From: Endobugula sp965225895
GTDB taxonomy: Bacteria > Pseudomonadota > Gammaproteobacteria > Pseudomonadales > Cellvibrionaceae
DNA length: 64,000 nt
Direction of reading: 5' to 3'
Assembly: GCA_965225895.1 (NCBI GenBank)
Contig: CBDDBR010000011.1
Coordinates: forward strand, 1,054,001 to 1,118,000
A program made the translations under genes and the position numbers. Numbering within the stretch: the stretch's first letter is position 1; every line of letters begins with the position of its first letter. The notes under the pieces were generated by a model. That model did not search any database and had not been told where the DNA came from. It worked only from the letters and a program-made list of their open reading frames with translations. Positions 18,225 through 27,900 of this stretch are shown in pieces.

Positions 18225-19799
18225 ATGGACGAAATACGCTCTCAACTACTTAGCCGTACGCCAACGACAAAGCCGTCTAATCAACAGCCATTAACACCTC
18301 ATCATACAAAGTTAACAGCGCCCCCTACTCAAACAACAACCACAGAAACTAAAGCACCGTTAACACAGCCTAATAGCACACAGGTATCACAAACTTCCCA
18401 ATCATCTCAGATACAACATGTTACACAGTTGCTCAAACATACAGCACAAATAACGGTGAATGTGAGCAGTACACAGGCACTCGATAATAAATCACTACAG
18501 CTATTAGCCAAGGTAAATCCAACGCTGAGTCACAGCCTTAATCATGGACAAACACAAACCAAACCTCTTAATACCCAAACTCATGCAGCGCAAAACAATA
18601 CCTTGTATATGGTTAAATTGGCACAAGCAGGCAGCCAACACACTTTGCTGACCACAATTACGCCTACTGCTTTTAAACAGGGTGATCAACTACAGCTACA
18701 ACTCAACCAGCAACAACAGATGGTTATTAAGCCCTCAGTAGCCAGTGTACGCCCCGCTATCGCTGAAGGTTTAAAACTCGCCTTACCTCAGCAACAAAAC
18801 ATTAGTCAATTATTGGGGAGTATTCACCACTTACAAAAACTCCCTGCATCACTCCAACATGTGTTGCTTAACACCAGCACGGCCAATCAACTCAACACAC
18901 TGAGCCATTTTATTAAAAGCCAATACAGTCTTACTACAGCCAATCAAGTGAAAACAACATTAAACAATAGCGGGTTAATGACCGAACAAAAAATACAAAC
19001 CCAGCAAAGTTTACACGGTGATTTACGCGCATCTCTTGGAGCGCTAATAAAATCTTTACCGCAAACATTATCTACGCACACAACACACACTACAGAATAT
19101 GCGCCACAAAAAACCATTGAATTAGCAGTTACTCATTTACTCACCACATTAACAACAACACCTACCAACAAACAAAATAGCCAAGACACATTACAACAAG
19201 CATTAGGTGGTTTATTGCAGTTACTCGGTATCAAGCCTAGCCAACACGCGACGAATGACGTAAAAAAAATAAAAGAGGCTATCGCACAAAAGTTGCATCA
19301 ACTGGCCAGCAATAGCCAAGAGAAGATACAGCTGAATCAACTGCGTGCTTTAGAAAGTGGTCATAGCAATGACAGTAACACGACAAAACTCGCTGCATTT
19401 AACACCGAAATTCCTCTACGCTTTGGTGACCACGTACTCCCTTTACAATTAAGCATCAAAGAAATGGAAGAAAAAAAACAAGAAGAAAATAACCAACAAT
19501 CAGACAATAAAAAAATCACCCGACGATGGCAGGTTTTTTTATCATTTGATTTACCTAGCCACACATCACAACATACAGACCAATTACATACTCAACTGAT
19601 TGTTGTTAATAATACTGTGTCTGCCACACTATGGGCAGATTCACCGCTGCTTTGCCAAAAAGCCAAGCAACAATTAGCCACACTACGCAATAATTTAACA
19701 GCCAAAGGTTTAGAGGTAGAAGACCTGCTGTGCATTAATGGTAAACCACCACAGCAAACCCTGTCTTTAGACTATAATTTAATTGATATTACTACTTAA
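18225..19799 (+). CDS. fliK: Flagellar hook-length control protein FliK-like
   Basis: Secreted molecular ruler that sets hook length and switches export specificity through FlhB. In 524 residues, the first 130 or so are rich in Thr, Gln, Pro and Ser and look disordered, as in the ruler region. The C-terminal part (about 390-515: FGDHVLPLQLSIKEMEE, RWQVFLSFDLPSH, VSATLWADSPLLCQKAKQQLATLRNNLTAKGLEVEDLLCING) fits the Flg_hook C-terminal fold. The next gene, 11 bp downstream, encodes a protein like the FlhB C-domain, the natural FliK partner. Sequence is poorly conserved in this family, so the call depends partly on context. Confidence 0.78.
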   Translation: MDEIRSQLLSRTPTTKPSNQQPLTPHHTKLTAPPTQTTTTETKAPLTQPNSTQVSQTSQSSQIQHVTQLLKHTAQITVNVSSTQALDNKSLQLLAKVNPTLSHSLNHGQTQTKPLNTQTHAAQNNTLYMVKLAQAGSQHTLLTTITPTAFKQGDQLQLQLNQQQQMVIKPSVASVRPAIAEGLKLALPQQQNISQLLGSIHHLQKLPASLQHVLLNTSTANQLNTLSHFIKSQYSLTTANQVKTTLNNSGLMTEQKIQTQQSLHGDLRASLGALIKSLPQTLSTHTTHTTEYAPQKTIELAVTHLLTTLTTTPTNKQNSQDTLQQALGGLLQLLGIKPSQHATNDVKKIKEAIAQKLHQLASNSQEKIQLNQLRALESGHSNDSNTTKLAAFNTEIPLRFGDHVLPLQLSIKEMEEKKQEENNQQSDNKKITRRWQVFLSFDLPSHTSQHTDQLHTQLIVVNNTVSATLWADSPLLCQKAKQQLATLRNNLTAKGLEVEDLLCINGKPPQQTLSLDYNLIDITT

Positions 19800-19810
19800 G
19801 CCATTTATCG

Positions 19811-20104
19811 ATGACCAAAACACCAACAATCAACGAAGATGATCTACGACAGGCGGTTGCATTATTTTATGATGGTGACAATACACCAACAGTAACAGCT
19901 AAAGGAGAAGGAAAAACAGCGCAAGAAATTATTGATATTGCTCGCGAAAATGGGATCACATTGTGTGAAAACAAACCATTATTAGAGCTACTTATGGACT
20001 TGGAGTTGGGTGATGAAATACCCGAGAGCCTTTATATTGCGATTGCACAAATTATTGCTTTCGCCTATCAGTTACAAGGTAAACAAATAAGCGAATCATT
20101 ATAA
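19811..20104 (+). CDS. Stand-alone FlhB C-terminal-domain protein (FhlB-like)
   Basis: A 97-residue soluble protein matching the cytoplasmic export-switch domain of FlhB/YscU downstream of the autocleavage site: LRQAVALFYDGDNTPTVTAKGEG (about residues 12-34), AQEIIDIARENGITLCENKPLLELL and LGDEIPESLYIAIAQIIAFAYQL. It lacks the membrane domain and the NPTH cleavage motif, so it can only be the PTH-side half. In related bacteria such proteins partner FliK-like rulers or substitute for part of FlhB. It is in an operon with fliK, 11 bp apart, and converges on the fliT-like gene with a 10-bp gap. Confidence 0.85.
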   Translation: MTKTPTINEDDLRQAVALFYDGDNTPTVTAKGEGKTAQEIIDIARENGITLCENKPLLELLMDLELGDEIPESLYIAIAQIIAFAYQLQGKQISESL

Positions 20105-20114
20105 ACTATACCCT

Positions 20115-20375
20115 CTATTTTTGGGTTAGTTTTTTTCCATAGTATCGGCAAAGAGCCGATAATTCTTTATACACTGAAATCACGCTACCCAATTCTGCCA
20201 ACAATTCTTTAGGCGAGCGATTAGGATCTTGCACAGCTCGATTAATATCATTAAACAGCTCACGCTCCATGTCTGACACTTCACTCCATTTATTTTCTTG
20301 TATTAATTGACACAACTCTTTGCGCTTTCTCATTAATACCATTTGCGATGCAGGTACTACAACAGACATAACCAT
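20115..20375 (-). CDS. FliT-like flagellar chaperone
   Basis: An 86-residue, mostly helical protein (LMRKRKELCQLIQENKWSEVSDMERELFNDINRAV) with the short-helix and conserved-tryptophan layout of FliT chaperones, which bind the filament cap FliD and control its export. Assignment relies on the fliS-fliS2-here order, matching the fliD-fliS-fliT order of polar flagellar operons, more than on sequence. A GGAG ribosome-binding site precedes the first ATG. No terminator is evident before the convergent fhlB-like gene. Confidence 0.6.
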   Translation of the reverse strand: MVMSVVVPASQMVLMRKRKELCQLIQENKWSEVSDMERELFNDINRAVQDPNRSPKELLAELGSVISVYKELSALCRYYGKKLTQK

Positions 20376-20446
20376 TACTCCAATGTTTTATCTATAACAT
20401 TAGAGATAACGGCAAATAGAGCTTAAGCTTTAGTGATATTTATAGC

Positions 20447-20497
20447 AAAGTAACGTCATAACAAAAGTAACGTGATAACAAAAGTAACGTGATAATT
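20447..20497. repeat. 17-bp tandem repeat, three copies
   Basis: The motif AAGTAACGT followed by an AT-rich octamer (C/GATAACAA) occurs at 20447, 20464 and 20481, an exact 17-bp period, between the fliT-like gene and the 3' end of fliS2. Copies 2 and 3 agree with each other (GTGATAA) and copy 1 differs by one base (GTCATAA). It contains no gene. It may be a slippage tract or a protein-binding cluster; nothing in the sequence decides. Confidence 0.8.
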
Positions 20498-20505
20498 AAA
20501 AAAAC

Positions 20506-20901
20506 TTATGGTGTATCTAATGACGTACCAATACCTGACCAACCATCATGCACTTCTTGCAATAAATTTTTAACTTCACCTAGGGTTTCTAAAGGTGAAT
20601 CTGTCGTCATGGTTTCTAAACGCACCGTAATGTATTCATACAAGGCATCTAAATTATCTGCTATTTCGCCACCTTTATTAAGGTCTAAGCTTTCTCTTAA
20701 GCCTCCTACAATACCGACTGCTTTCTGCACTAAAATAGCCGCATCATCGACATCACCTGCCGAGATATGACCAATCGCCTGATCGATGCGCTCCAAAGCA
20801 CCATCCAATAATAAGGTAATCACTTGATATGGCGTCATCGCATTGACTTCATTTGACGCAACCGACGTAGTACTAGAAACAACATTTGCTGACATAGACA
20901 T
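20506..20901 (-). CDS. Second FliS-type flagellin chaperone
   Basis: A 131-residue FliS homologue. After a variable N-terminus (MSMSANVVSSTTSVASNEVNA) it has MTPYQVITLLLDGALERIDQAIGHI (about residues 22-46), the FliS helical-bundle segment, then GLRESLDLNKGGEIADNLDALYEYITVRLETM. FliS keeps flagellin unfolded and export-competent by binding its C-terminal helix. It lies in the same orientation as fliS, 285 bp downstream. GAGAGGA is a good ribosome-binding site 8 bases before ATG. Two fliS genes match two flagellins, although specific pairing cannot be read from sequence. Confidence 0.85.
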   Translation of the reverse strand: MSMSANVVSSTTSVASNEVNAMTPYQVITLLLDGALERIDQAIGHISAGDVDDAAILVQKAVGIVGGLRESLDLNKGGEIADNLDALYEYITVRLETMTTDSPLETLGEVKNLLQEVHDGWSGIGTSLDTP

Positions 20902-21186
20902 TATTTTATCCTCTCACAAAAACGGCAAAAAACCGTCATTTATAGTTACACAAGAGAGAACAGCACAGAATGTGCCAATAAAATAAAAGACAATAAATAA
21001 AGAACAATAAAACAGATAGGAATTGCTTAACGACTGTATATGTATCATTCAACAATAACAAACGCGTCACTATATTGAATCGTAAAAATTTAACGTTAGA
21101 AATACAGTGATAATCTTAAGACATGAATAATAGCCGCTAAGTATTAACGGCTATAGAATCAAACAAGGTGTAATGATTTTTTATAA
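20902..21186 (-). promoter_or_regulatory. fliS to fliS2 intergenic region with two hairpins
   Basis: This 285-bp gap contains no gene. On the minus strand a stem ATAGCCG / CGGCTAT with a 10-base loop lies just after fliS (about 21130-21154), a likely weak terminator or processing stem. Closer to fliS2, ACGG-T6-GCCGT followed by a T run (about 20923-20941 on the map) sits immediately upstream of the fliS2 ribosome-binding site. It looks like an attenuator that would reduce read-through into fliS2. An AT-rich stretch lies between the two. Confidence 0.5.
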
Positions 21187-21576
21187 TTAATGTACCGAAG
21201 GCGCTATTTCTCGCCATGCGGTGCTCACTTCTAATACCAGCTCGGTGCACTCATCTAATAAAGCAGGAGCACTATTCACATTTGCTGCCCACAATTGACG
21301 CTGAATATAATCATACAAGCTATCTAACCCGTTGGCTAAATCTTCTGTAGCATCTACATTCAGCGCTTCTCTCAAACCTAACACAATACTTGTTGCTTGA
21401 TTGACTTTACGATGACGCAACTCAATATTATTTTGTTCTATCGCGCCTTTTAACTGAGCAATACGCTCTAATAAACCATCATAAAGCATTTGAATTAAAC
21501 CATGAGGTGACGCACCCGCTACACCCGCATTTACTTTTATGTCGTTATACCCTTTCAAAGCGACTTGAGCATTCAC
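21187..21576 (-). CDS. fliS: Flagellin chaperone FliS
   Basis: Cytoplasmic chaperone for flagellin. GTG at 21576 is chosen as start (VNAQVALKGYNDIKVNAGVAGASPHGLIQMLYDGLLERI), with GGAGA at 21584-21588 as ribosome-binding site. This gives 129 residues, the normal size; the longer frame to 21627 runs into the IS30 end and is not native. The segment SPHGLIQMLYDGLLERIAQL is the family hallmark. IS30 copy 1 is inserted 24 bp upstream of the start, so the native promoter or link to fliD is gone. Any expression must come from the IS or from read-through. Confidence 0.92.
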   Translation of the reverse strand: MNAQVALKGYNDIKVNAGVAGASPHGLIQMLYDGLLERIAQLKGAIEQNNIELRHRKVNQATSIVLGLREALNVDATEDLANGLDSLYDYIQRQLWAANVNSAPALLDECTELVLEVSTAWREIAPSVH

Positions 21577-21600
21577 TATGTATTCTCCAATAATATAATT

Positions 21601-22693
21601 CCTAGTATCAAGTTTGAAGCGCGACAATAATGGTTAAATACCATGGTACATCTCCTCTGGTGTTTTATAATTAAACCGTTTTCTTGGGCGTGTATTTAAT
21701 GCGGTAGCAATTCGATCACATTGTTGTTGTGTAACGTTTTCCATGCTCTTTGTTTTGGGAAGGTACTGCCGAATTAATCCGTTCACATGTTCGTTGCTTC
21801 CTCTTTCCCAAGAATGGTAGGGGTTCGCAAAGTAAAACCGTACAGGGTGCCTTTCCTCTATTTTTTTATATTGATGAAACTCTGTTCCATTATCGGCCGT
21901 GATCGTTTTGAAATGACTAGGATCACGATGAATCAAACCCAGAGTTTTTTTATTGACAGCAGCGGCTGATTTGTCAGAAATTTTCCCAATCATGACATAA
22001 CCCGTCTTGCGTTCAAGTAACGTGACAATACAGTGGTTGCTGCCGCGTCCATGAACGGTATCAATCTCCCAATGCCCTTTATATTTACGAGTTTCTACGC
22101 TGGCTGGCCGTTCTGATATATGTCGCTTGTTAGCTAAACGGCCTCGGCTATCATAGGCTTTATAGCGCTTTCTTCGTATCTTTGACGATTGGCGTAGGTA
22201 TGTCCAAAGATTACCTCCGTTCGCTTTATCACGCCAAATATATTGGTAGATGGTTTCATGGCTTAATGGTCGAGTCATTAACTGGAAACGACGAATAACG
22301 CCAACGATTTGCTCTGGACTTAATCTTCGTTTGAGTAATCGCCTGACTATCTTAAAGTCACAAGGCTTGTAGTGCCGATTACGTCTTGAACGTTTACGCC
22401 TAGCTACGGTTCGGTACTGTGCCTTGCTTGGTCTGTAGGCACCATCAATGATAAAGCAACGATTGCGTGCTAGCTCTCTGTATAAGGTTGAAAAATGCCT
22501 TCCCATCATGCGGGCTATTTTTCTAATAGATAGACCTTGCCGTTTGAGGGTGGAAAACGTTATTCTTTCTTCATAGGTGAGTTGTTGATATATCATAGTG
22601 CTTTTCTACTTCTTGGCGGGAGTGAAAAAACACGTATATTACAGCTCACCTTCTTACTATTAAAAGGTGTCGCGGTTAGTATATGAATTCGGC
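21601..22693 (-). mobile_element. IS30-family insertion sequence, copy 1
   Basis: A 1093-bp element bounded by imperfect 26-bp inverted repeats; both ends share CGCGACA at bases 20-26 from the tip. A 3-bp target duplication ATT is present at 21598-21600 and 22694-22696. One transposase gene fills the element. Ends were fixed by comparison with the second copy (53464-54556), which has the same length and the same terminal bases in a different site. It lies between fliS and the CRISPR-Cas locus with its transposase reading toward fliS. Confidence 0.95.
21634..22596 (-). CDS. IS30-family transposase (copy 1)
   Basis: A 320-residue DDE transposase. An N-terminal helix-turn-helix is visible (ERITFSTLKRQGLSIRKIARMMGRHFSTLYREL, about residues 10-42). 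The catalytic core has D179 in WEIDTVHG, D235 in TADNGTEF and E269 in RGSNEHVNGLIRQYLPK, the standard IS30 triad context. Nothing is truncated, so it should be active. The product is identical to that of copy 2. Confidence 0.97.
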   Translation of the reverse strand: MIYQQLTYEERITFSTLKRQGLSIRKIARMMGRHFSTLYRELARNRCFIIDGAYRPSKAQYRTVARRKRSRRNRHYKPCDFKIVRRLLKRRLSPEQIVGVIRRFQLMTRPLSHETIYQYIWRDKANGGNLWTYLRQSSKIRRKRYKAYDSRGRLANKRHISERPASVETRKYKGHWEIDTVHGRGSNHCIVTLLERKTGYVMIGKISDKSAAAVNKKTLGLIHRDPSHFKTITADNGTEFHQYKKIEERHPVRFYFANPYHSWERGSNEHVNGLIRQYLPKTKSMENVTQQQCDRIATALNTRPRKRFNYKTPEEMYHGI

Positions 22694-22696
22694 ATT

Positions 22697-22939
22697 ACTA
22701 ATACGAAACATTTGTACACGTGATTATTTCTCAACAAATATTTCAATAATCAACAACCTATAAGTAGTAACGACCAATACGGTAAAACCTTTAGAGCTAT
22801 ATTTATAATAAACATAACCCTACATGGCGCCATTCTCATCAAAAAGAACAACAAGTCAATAAAATACGAAAAATCATTGATGAGAAAAACTCAATACTGT
22901 ATGTTTATAAAAAACGCTGTAAAAGGACAAAAAGGTTAT
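22697..22939. promoter_or_regulatory. Non-coding gap upstream of the WYL regulator
   Basis: The 243 bp between the IS30 target duplication and the chosen WYL start is AT-rich and holds no convincing gene. It should contain the promoter of the WYL gene and possibly of the cas operon. A short in-frame extension upstream of the chosen start (ATG 22877) lacks a ribosome-binding site. Confidence 0.5.
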
Positions 22940-23929
22940 ATGGATAAATTCGACCGTATTCAGCAATTACATCGACTTTTTCTACGCCATCGCTTCCCTA
23001 TCCCCATTCATAAAATAGCAGTAGAACTAGAATGCACCAATAAAACGGCAAAAAATGCCATTAACATTTTACTAGATCATGTACATGCCCCTCTAATTTA
23101 CAATGCAGAAGCTAAAGGTTGGCATTATGACAAAAACGCAGACACCTTCGAACTCCCTGGGCTTTGGCTTACCTCCAATGAACTAATGAGCCTCTCAACC
23201 ATTCTGCATATACTCGACACGATGAATGAGAACCTGCTGGGAGAAGAAATAAAAATTGTTCAAAATTATATTAAACAATTACTTCTCGCTAAAGGCATAA
23301 AATTTACAGAATTCACTCGTGTTATAAGGTATATCTCTACTATAAAACGCCCTATTATTAGCCGATATTTTTCAACCATTGTTGATGCATTAATCAATAA
23401 AAAACAACTTACCATCCATTATAGCGATTATAACGACAACTCAACACAAAGAACTATAAGTCCACAGAAGCTCATCCACTATCAAGAAAATTGGTATTTA
23501 GACGCATGGTGCCACAAGCGTCACAGCTTACGATCATTTATGCTGGCACGCGTAACAAAAGCCATTAAAGAGAATATCACTTGTCAGCCTGTACCAGAAG
23601 AAAAGTTAAACGAACACTATCAAAGTAGCTATGGCATCTTTGCAGGAAAAGCAAAACATGTCGCTGTACTAAAATTTTATCCTCCAGTGACTAAAGAAGT
23701 ATCTACCATTAACTGGCATCCTCAACAACAATCTAAATGGCAAGGTAGCACATATGTATTAACCTTGCCCTATAACGATGACCGAGAACTCATAAGGGAT
23801 ATTCTAAAATATGGACAACATGTCGAAGTGATAAAGCCTTCTGTACTAAAAAACAAAGTCAAACGCATCGCTAAAAATATCATCAGCATGTACAACCACG
23901 ATGAAAAAAATAACTTAAACACTGTATAA
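22940..23929 (+). CDS. HTH-WYL domain transcriptional regulator at the cas locus
   Basis: A 329-residue putative ligand-responsive DNA-binding regulator. An N-terminal DeoR-like winged helix is seen (DKFDRIQQLHRLFLRHRFPIPIHKIAVELECTNKTAKNAI, about residues 2-41). A WYL domain follows with NWYLDAWCHKRHSLRSFMLARV (WYL near 184-186), and a WCX-like C-terminal extension. ATG 22940 is preferred over 22877 because an AAAAAGG ribosome-binding site precedes it. It lies 65 bp before cas1 on the same strand. WYL proteins regulate several CRISPR and defence loci (known family role), so control of cas expression is a reasonable inference. It is not a core type I-F gene. Confidence 0.85.
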   Translation: MDKFDRIQQLHRLFLRHRFPIPIHKIAVELECTNKTAKNAINILLDHVHAPLIYNAEAKGWHYDKNADTFELPGLWLTSNELMSLSTILHILDTMNENLLGEEIKIVQNYIKQLLLAKGIKFTEFTRVIRYISTIKRPIISRYFSTIVDALINKKQLTIHYSDYNDNSTQRTISPQKLIHYQENWYLDAWCHKRHSLRSFMLARVTKAIKENITCQPVPEEKLNEHYQSSYGIFAGKAKHVAVLKFYPPVTKEVSTINWHPQQQSKWQGSTYVLTLPYNDDRELIRDILKYGQHVEVIKPSVLKNKVKRIAKNIISMYNHDEKNNLNTV

Positions 23930-23955
23930 ATATAGAGTCATTCATTTGGGATAGC

Positions 23956-23975
23956 TTTCACGTAATATCGTGAAA
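23956..23975. promoter_or_regulatory. 20-bp inverted repeat upstream of cas1
   Basis: Perfect 7-bp arms TTTCACG and CGTGAAA flank a 6-base centre (TAATAT), 20 bp upstream of the cas1 GTG and 26 bp after the WYL gene. The symmetric form suits a dimeric regulator operator, most simply the adjacent WYL protein. It could instead act as an RNA stem between the two genes. The site was not found again upstream of the WYL gene by eye. Confidence 0.5.
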
Positions 23976-23994
23976 AGTAACGGAGCAAAACATA

Positions 23995-24954
23995 GTGAAC
24001 GAACTAAAAGCCATATTGCACTCAAAAAGAGCCAATATCTATTACCTAGAAAAATGCCGTGTCATGCAAAAAGATGGTCGTGTGCTCTATCTAACAGAGT
24101 CAAAGAATGAAAACCAATACTGGAATATCCCCATTGCCAACACCACCTGTATTTTACTTGGCACAGGAACATCCATTACTCAAGCTGCCACGCGTATGTT
24201 GGCATCGGCAGGCTGCTTAGTAGGCTTTTGCGGCGGTGGCGGAACACCATTATTAATGGCCAACGACATCGAATGGCTAACACCACAAAGCGAATACCGC
24301 CCCACCGAATACTTACAAGGCTGGATGAGTTTTTGGTTTGATGATGAGAAACGCTTAGAAATTGCCAAACAATTTCAAGAAGCACGCCTTGAATTTATGC
24401 AACTCATTTGGAGTAAAAATCGCGATTTACAAAACTACGGATTTACTACCGATGACCCTGAATTACAAAACCATTGTAAAAATTACCAGAAAAAAATCAA
24501 CGAGGCACTCAGCGTAGGTCAATTACTACAAGCTGAAGCCATACTTACCAAACAACTCTACAAAATTGCGGCACACCGAACACAATACGGTGACTTTACT
24601 CGCGAACGCGATGCCAAACAAACCGACACAGCCAATAGCTTTCTAAACCACGGTAATTATCTAGCCTATGGCCTAGCTGCAACCACCTTATGGGTATTAG
24701 GCATTCCTCATGGCTTTGCGGTCATGCATGGTAAAACTCGTCGTGGCGCTCTTGTATTTGATATAGCCGATCTTGTAAAAGACACCCTCATACTCCCATG
24801 GGCATTTATCTGCGCCAAAGAAGGTGCTAGCGAACAAGAATTTAGACAGCAATGCCTACAGGCATTTACGGAAGCTAAAGCGTTAGATTTTATGTTTAAC
24901 AAAGTGAAGGCAGCGGCGCTAAATGTATATAAAAAGGACAACACCCAACCATGA
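23995..24954 (+). CDS. cas1: Type I-F CRISPR integrase Cas1
   Basis: Spacer-integration nuclease that acts with the Cas2-3 fusion. At 319 residues it matches type I-F Cas1. The metal-binding residues fit AEAILTKQLYK (Glu near 180), MHGKTRRGALVFDIADLVKD (His near 245 and Asp near 256-260). The start is GTG at 23995 with GGAG nine bases upstream. The stop overlaps the cas2-3 start (ATGA), so the adaptation genes are translationally coupled. No lesion is visible. Confidence 0.96.
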   Translation: MNELKAILHSKRANIYYLEKCRVMQKDGRVLYLTESKNENQYWNIPIANTTCILLGTGTSITQAATRMLASAGCLVGFCGGGGTPLLMANDIEWLTPQSEYRPTEYLQGWMSFWFDDEKRLEIAKQFQEARLEFMQLIWSKNRDLQNYGFTTDDPELQNHCKNYQKKINEALSVGQLLQAEAILTKQLYKIAAHRTQYGDFTRERDAKQTDTANSFLNHGNYLAYGLAATTLWVLGIPHGFAVMHGKTRRGALVFDIADLVKDTLILPWAFICAKEGASEQEFRQQCLQAFTEAKALDFMFNKVKAAALNVYKKDNTQP

Positions 24955-27900
24955 TGGTCACCTTTATTAGCCAATGTGAGAAAAAAGCCCTCACCCGCAC
25001 TCGCAAAGTACTTGATGCATTTGCTGATCGTATTGGCACTAACACGTGGCAAACGGTAATTACGCAAGAGGGCTTGCTGGCGGTAAAAAAATCGTTACGT
25101 AAAACGGCGACAAAAAATACCGCTGTGAGCTGTCATTGGATACGGTCGCGTAGTCGCAGTGAGTTGGTTTGGGTGGTGGGAAATCGCTCTAAATTTAATG
25201 ATAAAGGCATTGTTCCAGTCAATCGTACACGTAAAAATCTGCTGCATAGTGAGTGGGAAAGCGCATGGGTTTATGCCGACAGCATTCAAATTTTAGCGGT
25301 ACTAGCAGCGCTATTACATGATTTAGGAAAAGCCACTATCGGTTTTCAAAAAAAATTAATCGCTAAAACCTCAATAGGAGCAGACCCCTACCGCCATGAA
25401 TGGATATCACTACGTCTATTTGAGGCAATCATTACAGGTTGTAAAACAGACCAGCAATGGCTTGAACGCTTCTCCAATATAGACATATTTTTACAAGACC
25501 ATCCGCAATGGCATCACAATATTGTTAATGACAGTGAGCAAAAGCAACGAGGAGTTGACCACCTCCCTCCTATTGCACAATTGATCGCTTGGTTAATTGT
25601 AACCCACCACCGATTGCCATTTTATGACCAAACATATACCAAAGCCTCATCGCGCTATGAGCTACAACGCCATAACTTTACCCTCAAACAATCAATGGCT
25701 CGCTTCTATAAGCAAGTAGCGCCTATTAACCATTGGGTTAGAAATGAAAAGGCATGCAACGAGCACAAAGATCAGCAAGATTTTTGGCAACTGAAAGCCA
25801 ACATTGCCAACAGCGACGTTTGGCAAAAGACCATAAAACGCTGGGCAAATAAAGCATTACTACATAACCCATTGATGGCGCTAACAGAAAAAACCATTGC
25901 CGATCCGTTACTCATGCATATGTCGCGCTTATGTTTAATGGTCGGCGACCATAATTACTCTAGCCTAGCGGTAGATGATAAAAGGCGAGTGACAGGTGAT
26001 GCGGCTTTAAAAAATCGGTTAATCGCTAATACCGACTTTTCTACAAAATCACCCAAGCAGAGTTTAGATGAGCATCTACTAGGCGTAGCGAATTTTACGG
26101 CGCGATTTTCTAAATTGTTACCGCAATTTTCACGTGAATTACCCACCATTATAAGTCACGCTCCATTCACTAAACGTACTCCTATTAATCAATTTAAATG
26201 GCAAAACAACGCCTTCGATCTCGTTAAAAAATCACAAACACAAACAGATGAACACGGTTTTTTTGGTGTCAATATGGCCAGTACAGGCTGTGGTAAAACA
26301 CTCGGCAATGCTCGTATTATGGCTGCCATATCATCGCCAGAAAAAGGCGTTCGCTTTACCGTTGCGTTGGGGCTACGTGTACTGACATTACAAACGGGTA
26401 TGACATTAAGAGAAAAACTACATCTAGATGAGACCAGCTTAGCCATAATCGTAGGCGGCGTATCCAACCGACGTTTATTTGAATTACAGCAAGAAGCCGA
26501 ACAAGAATCATTAGAAGCCGATTTAGGTAGTGAATCTATGGAAGCTTTAGTGAAAGAAGTAGTCAACTACGACGAGTGTTTAGTCGATAGTGATGAGCTA
26601 GGCACTGTGATCGCCGACAAAAAAGCCCACGACTTACTCTATGCCCCTATTGTGTCATGTACCGTTGATCATATTATTGGCGCAACAGAAACCTTACGTG
26701 GGGGCAAATATATAGCGCCTATGCTGCGCTTACTCAGTAGCGATTTAATACTCGATGAGCCTGATGACTTTGATCAAAATGATCTACCTGCCCTATCACG
26801 TTTAGTCTACATGGCGGGTATGTTAGGTAGCAAAGTATTATTGTCATCGGCAACACTAACACCCGATTTAATTACTGGACTATTTGAAGCCTATCGTTCT
26901 GGGCGAGCGGTATGGCATCGTCACCATAATAAATCGACTCCAACCATTGTTTGCGCATGGATTGATGAATTTAATCAACGCGTTTCTCCATGTGCAGATA
27001 AGCAGGCCTATCAATCACTACACGATAGCTACATTAAAAAACGAGTCAATGAGTTAACCCAAAAAGAACCCCGTCGTATTGGGCATATTGTAGATATGAC
27101 TTTACCTTCCCCAGCAGAAGGAGAAAAGGTAAATAATGATGCGCTAGCCAATGCTCTACTGAATAGTGCCCGCACATTACATACAACTCACCATATGGTA
27201 TGCCCTAACACCCATAAAACCGCCAGTATTGGTCTTATAAGATTTGCCAATATCAGCCCTATGGTTGATATATTAACCCGTTGTTATCAGGCCGATTTAC
27301 CTGACGACACGGCTATACATATTTGTTGCTACCACGCTCGACAATTATTACTACTGCGCAATAGCTTAGAAGTTAAGCTAGACCGCATTTTACACCGAAC
27401 CAACACCCACTCTATTTTTGAACACCCTGAAATATCTTCTGAAATAAACCGTAGCAACCAGCAACATCATATATTTATTGTATTAGCTTCACCCGTTGCT
27501 GAAGTGGGGCGTGACCATGACTACGACTGGGCCATTGTTGAACCTTCATCTATGCGCTCAATCATTCAGTTAGCTGGGCGTATATGGCGGCATCGCCCTC
27601 AAAAAGTTGCAACAGAACCGAATATTCATTTACTCAATTTGAATATAAAAGCGTTATCGGCTGGCTCAAATACTGGTATAGGACATGCCGTATTTACTCG
27701 GCCAGGATTTGAAAGCCGAGAGCACTTATTAAACACCCACCAACTCAATACACTAATTACCGAACAACAGCTTAGTCATATTAATGCGATTCCCCGCATA
27801 CAAAAAAATGAATCGTTGATACCTACACACCGACTCGCAGATCTAGAACATTGCGTTATGGAAGATGTATTAAATAATCCCCATGGAAATTATGTGAGTG

